A DNA stretch of 9,786 nucleotides from positions 1 through 9,786 of the forward strand of contig URBN01000056.1 in assembly GCA_900546145.1 (NCBI GenBank), written 5' to 3'. This document shows, piece after piece, positions 5,936 to 9,786 of this stretch. The notes under the pieces were generated by a model. The model did not search any database. It saw nothing but the letters and a program-made list of their open reading frames with translations, and had not been told where the DNA came from. The DNA comes from an uncultured Desulfovibrio sp. (lineage in GTDB: Bacteria; Desulfobacterota; Desulfovibrionia; Desulfovibrionales; Desulfovibrionaceae). Positions within the stretch are counted from its first letter, which is position 1, and each line of letters opens with the position of its first letter. Made by a program: the position numbers and the translations under genes.

Positions 5936-6559
5936 ATGCGTGACAGCGTTCTTCTCCTTTCGGCCTCTCCCCATAAAAACGGAACAACGTCCCGGATTTC
6001 GGCCCTGATTGAGGACGGGTGCAGGCGGGCCGGATTCAGGACGGCTGTGCTCGATTTTTCCGGAATGAATTTCCTGGGGTGCACGCACTGCGGCACCTGC
6101 AGCCAGCGTCTCCGCCACTGCCCGCTTGAGGGAAAAGACGACTGCAGCGATACCTTCGCTACTATTATCGGCACGCGGTACCTTGTCGTCGTGAGCCCCA
6201 TCTACAACTACGGCCTGCCCGCCCAGTTCAAGGCGCTTGTGGACCGCACCCAGTATTTCTATTCGTCGGGGATCAGACCCCGCATCGCCCCCCGGGCCGC
6301 CGTGCTCCTCCTGGCGGGCCGGACAAAAGGAGAAAAGCTCTTCGAGGGGGCGCGGCTCACGCTGCACTGCTTCTTCCACACCATGGGCATCGAACAGGTC
6401 GCCCTGAAGACCCTGAGAGGGCTGGAATCCCCCCAGGATCTGAGCGATGAACTCCGTCTTGAGCTCAGGAAGTGGGGCGCCGGGCTCTTTACTCCCGGGC
6501 AGTCTGTTGTCACGGCCGGTCCTGCCAGGAGCACCGCCGGCCTGATTCCGCGCTCCTGA
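5936..6559 (+). CDS. Flavodoxin-fold NAD(P)H-dependent oxidoreductase, iron-sulfur-flavoprotein-like
   Basis: The 207-aa product has the FMN-reductase/flavodoxin fold: first strand and phosphate-binding loop LLLSASPHKNGTTS (6-19), and a flavin-contacting VVVSPIYNYGLPAQFKALVDR segment from about residue 83. Cysteines C49, C52, C55 and C62 give C-x2-C-x2-C-x6-C, matching the compact motif (C-x2-C-x2-C-x4-7-C) of iron-sulfur flavoproteins, which hold FMN and a [4Fe-4S] cluster and move electrons from ferredoxin or NAD(P)H in anaerobes. About 20 residues past the fold (from roughly 185) form a low-complexity tail. TGAGG (5921-5925) is a weak ribosome site 10 nt before ATG 5936. A related gene follows 210 bp later with its own signals, so the two are paralogues rather than a tight operon. 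The electron partners are unknown. Confidence 0.83.
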   Translation: MRDSVLLLSASPHKNGTTSRISALIEDGCRRAGFRTAVLDFSGMNFLGCTHCGTCSQRLRHCPLEGKDDCSDTFATIIGTRYLVVVSPIYNYGLPAQFKALVDRTQYFYSSGIRPRIAPRAAVLLLAGRTKGEKLFEGARLTLHCFFHTMGIEQVALKTLRGLESPQDLSDELRLELRKWGAGLFTPGQSVVTAGPARSTAGLIPRS

Positions 6560-6568
6560 TCGTTTTTT
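6526..6568 (+). terminator. Possible intrinsic terminator at end of first flavoprotein gene
   Basis: CAGGAGC (6526-6532) and GCTCCTG (6552-6558) are a perfect 7-bp inverted repeat with a 19-nt loop that can pair internally. After ATCG comes a run of six Ts (6563-6568). The stem overlaps the last codons and the stop. The rather large loop lowers confidence. Confidence 0.45.
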
Positions 6569-6707
6569 CCGCGCCCCGGACTCCTTTTCCGGCAGTCTCT
6601 CCGCTGGCGCGCTCTCCATACTTCCGTGCGGCTTCCTTTGTTTCTGTCCGGCCGCCGGAATCTGCCTGTGCCTCTCTGCCTCCTGACTCCGGGAAGAGAA
6701 AAGGGTC

Positions 6708-6761
6708 TTCACAAAAGGAAGAGAACAAAATACCCTGCGCCCGGCAAATTTTCCAAGGAGG
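6708..6761 (+). promoter_or_regulatory. Possible promoter and strong RBS of second flavoprotein gene
   Basis: TTCACA (6708-6713), a 17-bp spacer and TACCCT (6731-6736) match the sigma-70 consensus at 5/6 and 3/6. The ribosome site AAGGAGG (6755-6761) lies 8 nt before ATG 6770 and fixes that start. The promoter is tentative; the ribosome site is clear. Nothing else is recognisable in 6569-6707. Confidence 0.4.
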
Positions 6762-6769
6762 GTACCCCC

Positions 6770-7309
6770 ATGAAAAAAGTTCTGATTATTTCCACGAGTC
6801 CGAGAAAAAACGGCAATTCCGATCTGCTGGCCCAGGCTTTCGCCGAGGGCGCGAAAGAAGCCGGCCACGACGTCGGATTCGTGGCTTTCAGGGATAAGAA
6901 CATCCAGTACTGCCGCGGCTGCCTCGCCTGCCAGAAGACGTTCAGGTGCGTCATAAAGGACGACATGGCCGCCATTCTCGACAGCATGCAGAAGGCCGAT
7001 GTGGTCTGCTTCGCCACCCCTGTCTATTATTACGCCTGCTGTGGCCAGCTGAAGACTTTCCTCGACCGCTGCAACCCGCTTTTCCCCCAGGAATACGCCT
7101 TCCGCGATGTCTATATCCTGGCCGCCTGCGCTGACACCGACCCGTCCGCCATTGACGGCACGGTGTCCGATGTGAAGGGCTGGGTGCGTTGCTTCGAAAA
7201 GGCCTCCTACCGCGGCTCCATTCTGGCTGCGGGCGCGGAGAAGCCCGGCGATGTCAGAAAGTCGCCCGCCGTTCTCGACGAAGCCAGAAATCTCGGCAGG
7301 AAACTTTAA
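6770..7309 (+). CDS. Flavodoxin family protein, iron-sulfur-flavoprotein-like NAD(P)H-dependent oxidoreductase
   Basis: The 179-aa product is a compact flavodoxin-fold FMN-binding oxidoreductase. The phosphate-binding loop is IISTSPRKNGNS (6-17), followed by the cysteine motif C48-x2-C51-x2-C54-x5-C60 and the DDM segment, then FATPVYYYACCGQLKTFLDR near residue 84 onward, which contacts the isoalloxazine ring in this family. The four cysteines fit the compact [4Fe-4S] motif of iron-sulfur flavoproteins, though many gut flavodoxin family proteins carry this motif without a characterised reaction. The length is normal, and the frame upstream of 6770 is an artefact lacking family sequence. It shares its architecture with the preceding gene but is clearly diverged, so the pair is not a recent duplication. 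A terminator follows directly. Likely substrates (quinones, disulfides, small electron acceptors) cannot be read from the sequence. Confidence 0.88.
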   Translation: MKKVLIISTSPRKNGNSDLLAQAFAEGAKEAGHDVGFVAFRDKNIQYCRGCLACQKTFRCVIKDDMAAILDSMQKADVVCFATPVYYYACCGQLKTFLDRCNPLFPQEYAFRDVYILAACADTDPSAIDGTVSDVKGWVRCFEKASYRGSILAAGAEKPGDVRKSPAVLDEARNLGRKL

Positions 7310-7315
7310 CCGGAT

Positions 7316-7347
7316 GGCCCCTCTGACATGTTCAGACGGGGCCTTTT
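7316..7347 (+). terminator. Intrinsic terminator of second flavoprotein gene
   Basis: GGCCCC (7316-7321) pairs with GGGGCC (7338-7343); a bulged C separates this from an inner TCTGA/TCAGA helix around a CATGT loop. TTTT (7344-7347) follows. It lies just after the stop codon, so the hydrolase downstream probably has its own transcription or depends on readthrough. Confidence 0.8.
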
Positions 7348-7390
7348 CTGATCGCGCCGGCCGGTTTGGGACGGCGGGGGAAGAAAAGCG

Positions 7391-8374
7391 ATGACGGAAA
7401 AAGAAAAAAACGGCGTGGAAATCCGTGAATTTCCGGTTCCCGGTTCGGTGAGTCCGCAGATGGCCGCGCTTATGCGCCGCAAACCCTATGCCTGGTGGAA
7501 CACGCACCTCTCCTCGAAGGCGGAATGGAAGGCCTGGGCCGGAGAACTTTCCTCCAGAAACGGCGCCCTGCTTCCGGCTCTCTGCCGCAGAATGCGCGTG
7601 CGGTGCGAAGAAGGGCGTATGGGCGGCGTGCACGTTTACCGGCTTACCCCTGAGGAGGAGAGTCCTGCGGGAAAGGGCAGGATGCTCCTGCACTTCCACT
7701 CCGGCGGCTTCCTCATCAACACGGGTGACGCGGCGCCGCTCGAGGCTGTCATGATGTGCGGCATCACGGGCATGCGGGCGGTCTCGGTGGATTACAGAAG
7801 CCTGCCCGATTATGCCTACCCCGCGCCCATGGAAGATGCCGTGAGCGTCTACCGGGAGCTTCTGGAGCGTTTTGCTCCCGGACGCATCGGCGTCTTCGGG
7901 AGCTCGAGCGGCGGCGCCCTGACGCTGGAGCTTGTTCTGCACGCGCGTCTGGCCGGGCTCCCTCAGCCCGGCGCCCTGGCGGCCGGCACGCCCTGCACCG
8001 ATTTCACGCCCACGGGGGATTCGTTCGCGACCAACGAGGGCGTGGACAATGTCCTCGTGAGCTACACGGGGTGGCTCACTGACGCCGTGCGGATGTTCGC
8101 CGCGGGGCACGATCTGACGGATCCCCTGATCTCTCCCATCCGCGCCGACGTCTCCGGTTTTCCGCCCGTCATGCTTACCTGCGGCACCCGGGATCTTTTC
8201 CTCAGCAGCACGGTGCGCATGCACCGGAAGCTCAGGGAGGCCGGCGTTCCCGCAGACCTCATAGTCATTGAGGGCGCATCGCACATGCAGTACGCCATGC
8301 TCCCCGACGCCCCGGAAACAGCGTACCATTTCAGGGAACTCGGACGCTTCTTCGATACCTGGCTCGGCCGCTGA
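7391..8374 (+). CDS. Alpha/beta hydrolase, HSL (hormone-sensitive-lipase-like) family esterase
   Basis: The 327-aa cytoplasmic enzyme has the alpha/beta hydrolase fold-3 layout and should hydrolyse esters of small acyl groups. The oxyanion-hole motif is H103-S-G-G-F, a variant of the family HGGG with serine at the second position. The nucleophile is S172 in G-S-S-S-G (170-174), where GDSAG is usual. The acid is D268 in GTRDLFLSST and the base H298 in GASHMQY. The first 95 residues form the cap region. The length is normal. ATG 7391 has only a weak purine-rich ribosome site (GGGGGAAG just upstream). The gene follows the flavoprotein gene on the same strand across a terminator and converges with the DotA/TraY remnant, whose stop is about 70 bp away. 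The physiological substrate is unknown. Confidence 0.85.
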   Translation: MTEKEKNGVEIREFPVPGSVSPQMAALMRRKPYAWWNTHLSSKAEWKAWAGELSSRNGALLPALCRRMRVRCEEGRMGGVHVYRLTPEEESPAGKGRMLLHFHSGGFLINTGDAAPLEAVMMCGITGMRAVSVDYRSLPDYAYPAPMEDAVSVYRELLERFAPGRIGVFGSSSGGALTLELVLHARLAGLPQPGALAAGTPCTDFTPTGDSFATNEGVDNVLVSYTGWLTDAVRMFAAGHDLTDPLISPIRADVSGFPPVMLTCGTRDLFLSSTVRMHRKLREAGVPADLIVIEGASHMQYAMLPDAPETAYHFRELGRFFDTWLGR

Positions 8375-8444
8375 CACGGACCTGCTCCCATTTCAAAAGA
8401 ACAGCATCCGCACCCCGCGTCAAAGGCGCCGTTCAGGCTGACGG

Positions 8445-9542
8445 TCAGCGCCGCGGCGGGATTTTTCCCTGCAGGAAGCTGTTTTCTTCTTCCGGCTTCC
8501 GGGCACTTCCCCGGGCTGCGGCTCCGTCATGTTCCGTGGAAGCGGAGTCCTCCCGATAGGCAGCCCCGGGAACGGGAGCCTCCTCCGTGTCTCCATGCCA
8601 GGCGGCTTGCCGCCTTCCCTGATCCATCTGTGTTTCAGGGAAGGGAGGCAGTCTGCGCCGCGTCCCGTCTGATGTCTCAGGCAGAAGCGCGCCCAGGGCA
8701 CCGGCCGCGGCGGCTCCGGGAGCGAGAACAGCGGCGCCGCGCTGCATGGAACCTGCGGCGAGCCGCACTGTCTCACCTGCGCCGGAATCGCCGAGAGGCG
8801 CGATGAGCTGGCCGGCCCAGCGGATGATGCGGTCCGGCATGACGGTGACCAGGGTGAAGAGTTTCCAGGTGCCGATGCCGACCACGGATCCAAGGAGGAC
8901 GAGTGTGCTTACCGCAGCGGTAACGCCCCATCCGCTGAGGCCGAAGGCGTTGTCCCGGAAAGCCGCGTCCTGGGCGTCGAAGAAGGGCATGAGGAGGGCG
9001 CTCACGAGGTACCCCGATACGCTCAGAATGATCATGCACAGAAAGAAGGCCAGGACGAGGAGCATGGGGCGGAGCAGAACCGAGAGCATGAGGGCGTAGC
9101 CGGAGCGTGCGCTTGCGCCGGCGAACCCGTCGCCTTCCGGCATGCAGTGGCCGACGAGCCAGACGGGGCAGGCGGCTACTGCCTCGAGGGTGAGCACCAC
9201 CCAGCCGATGACCGCGGTGAACCACGCCACGAAAGGCAGCATGGGCACCATGTAGGCGTAGAACCAGCACACGGCCCATATGGGAGCGGCGAGGCAGACG
9301 GCGATTTTGCCGACCGATTCCACAAAGGAAGGCAGAGCCTTTGAGGTGAGAAAATTCCCGGCGAAGGGGATGCGCGATACGCCCTCCCTGACGGCGAGAT
9401 ACGTGACAAAGGCGTTTTCGCAGGCGTTCATGACGCGGCGGGAAAGGCGCACCGTGCTGAAGATGATATCTCCGCCGTCGACGATGCGTCCGAGGGCCAG
9501 CGCGCCCGCGTCGGGAACCCTGAGTTCGGAGAGCCACTGCAT
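8445..9542 (-). CDS. DotA/TraY-family type IVB secretion/conjugation protein, N-terminally truncated
   Basis: The 365-aa product carries the conserved membrane core of DotA/TraY, the inner-membrane channel component of Dot/Icm and IncI-type conjugation systems. Recognisable are MVPMLPFVAWFTAVIGWVV (98-116), the HCMPEGDGFAG loop (132-142) and RPMLLVLAFF (158-167). Membrane segments lie near 80-97, 99-130, 150-175 and 208-235, and the C-terminus is a soluble Pro/Glu/Arg-rich tail. Full-length family members are typically about twice this size, with an N-terminal signal and periplasmic domain that are missing here. The frame stays open to a TTG at 9641, but that part is the complement of a lysine-rich plus-strand gene and looks hydrophobic for that reason only. 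ATG 9542 has no good ribosome site. It is probably a 5'-truncated remnant or half of a rearranged gene; a genuine short variant is possible. Confidence 0.7.
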   Translation of the reverse strand: MQWLSELRVPDAGALALGRIVDGGDIIFSTVRLSRRVMNACENAFVTYLAVREGVSRIPFAGNFLTSKALPSFVESVGKIAVCLAAPIWAVCWFYAYMVPMLPFVAWFTAVIGWVVLTLEAVAACPVWLVGHCMPEGDGFAGASARSGYALMLSVLLRPMLLVLAFFLCMIILSVSGYLVSALLMPFFDAQDAAFRDNAFGLSGWGVTAAVSTLVLLGSVVGIGTWKLFTLVTVMPDRIIRWAGQLIAPLGDSGAGETVRLAAGSMQRGAAVLAPGAAAAGALGALLPETSDGTRRRLPPFPETQMDQGRRQAAWHGDTEEAPVPGAAYREDSASTEHDGAAARGSARKPEEENSFLQGKIPPRR

Positions 9543-9762
9543 GGGGCCGGAACCGAAGAAGCGCGCCGTAAAGCGCACTGATGCGCAGCGCGCGGCGGAA
9601 AACAAGTACAAGAAGGCGAAGCAGAAGAAAATCCAGTGCAATTTCTTTCCGCCCGATTACGATTTGTACGAATTCGCGAGGAATCGGGAGGAAAGTATGT
9701 CGTCATACCTGAAACGCCTCATTCGCGAGGACAGGGAAAGAAGTGAGAACGGTTCGCAATGA
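9541..9762 (+). CDS. Small basic Arc/ribbon-helix-helix-like protein
   Basis: The 73-aa product starts with a very basic region (KKRAVKRTDAQRAAENKYKK, 6-25). A short strand-like segment, KKIQCNFFPPDYDLYEFA, follows, then a helix with SMSSYLKRLIRED near the end. This matches the pattern of small Arc/MetJ-like DNA-binding proteins common on mobile elements, where the MS-x-YLK helix is typical. A DNA-binding or autoregulatory role is inferred. ATG 9541 has GGAGAG at 9528-9533, 7 nt upstream; an earlier frame start at 9280 would read antisense through DotA/TraY and is rejected. Its start overlaps the first codon of the minus-strand DotA/TraY frame in one CATG, so one of the two starts is suspect. 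The stop overlaps the next gene's ATG. Confidence 0.65.
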   Translation: MGPEPKKRAVKRTDAQRAAENKYKKAKQKKIQCNFFPPDYDLYEFARNREESMSSYLKRLIREDRERSENGSQ

Positions 9763-9786
9763 AGCTGGTGCTCGATTTCCTGATTT
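9759..9786 (+). CDS. Start of a downstream gene, cut by window edge
   Basis: ATG 9759 overlaps the TGA of the small basic protein in an ATGA junction, the usual sign of translational coupling. Only MKLVLDFLI is visible, so the product cannot be identified. It is probably the operon partner of the small protein, possibly in a two-gene module such as antitoxin plus toxin or regulator plus target, but nothing visible decides this. Confidence 0.5.

Noticed and set aside
5927..8377. 816-codon minus-strand open frame
   Set aside because: It runs antisense across both flavoprotein genes and the esterase, all of which have clear family motifs. GC-rich third positions make such long shadows common, and its translation is low-complexity.
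9543..9641. N-terminal extension of the DotA/TraY frame that looks like a signal peptide
   Set aside because: It begins with TTG, and its hydrophobicity is the complement of lysine codons in the plus-strand small gene, which matches a known protein type better.
1..9786. CRISPR array, tRNA, rRNA or insertion-sequence ends
   Set aside because: I found no regularly spaced repeats, no tRNA cloverleaf or rRNA-like stretch, and no transposase or matching terminal inverted repeats.

Overview
The window most likely comes from a Desulfovibrionaceae-type bacterium (the Desulfovibrio, Bilophila or Mailhella group). The main evidence is the large outer-membrane porin at 1500-3023, which has the organisation I associate with the abundant homotrimeric porins of that family, set in a GC-rich background. 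Two iron-sulfur-flavoprotein-like genes of an anaerobic type fit this. The placement rests on family recognition by eye, not on a search.

Layout. (1) Positions 1-459 hold no confident gene but contain a tandem repeat, a hairpin and a perfect palindrome. (2) A divergent Crp/Fnr-family regulator (460-1149, +) is followed by a 350-bp intergenic region and the porin (1500-3023, +). The palindrome upstream of the regulator and two related sites upstream of the porin share a CTAG-N6-CTAG core. This suggests that the regulator controls both itself and the porin. (3) An AT-rich intergenic region (3024-3380) carries the porin terminator, a promoter-like cluster of AGCAAAA repeats and a strong bidirectional terminator. 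(4) Two unrecognised minus-strand genes form a tight operon: a 193-aa exported protein (5625 to 5044) and a 550-aa protein (5033 to 3381) with a degenerate internal repeat. (5) A plus-strand block holds two flavodoxin-fold proteins with iron-sulfur-flavoprotein cysteine motifs (5936-6559 and 6770-7309) and an HSL-family alpha/beta hydrolase (7391-8374). (6) The right end holds, on the minus strand, the C-terminal part of a DotA/TraY-family type IVB secretion/conjugation membrane protein (8445-9542). Overlapping its start on the plus strand is a small basic protein (9541-9762), translationally coupled to a gene that leaves the window (9759 onward).

Interpretation. The left third looks like a self-contained regulator-porin unit. 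The right two thirds look like accessory DNA: a conjugation-gene remnant, orphan minus-strand genes and a plus-strand metabolic block between them. The DotA/TraY frame lacks the N-terminal part expected of the family and ends against a divergent small gene, so the right edge may be a recombination junction. The best candidates for undescribed biology are the CTAG-N6-CTAG regulon with its unusual recognition helix, the two-gene minus-strand operon, and the possible short transcript in the region after the porin.
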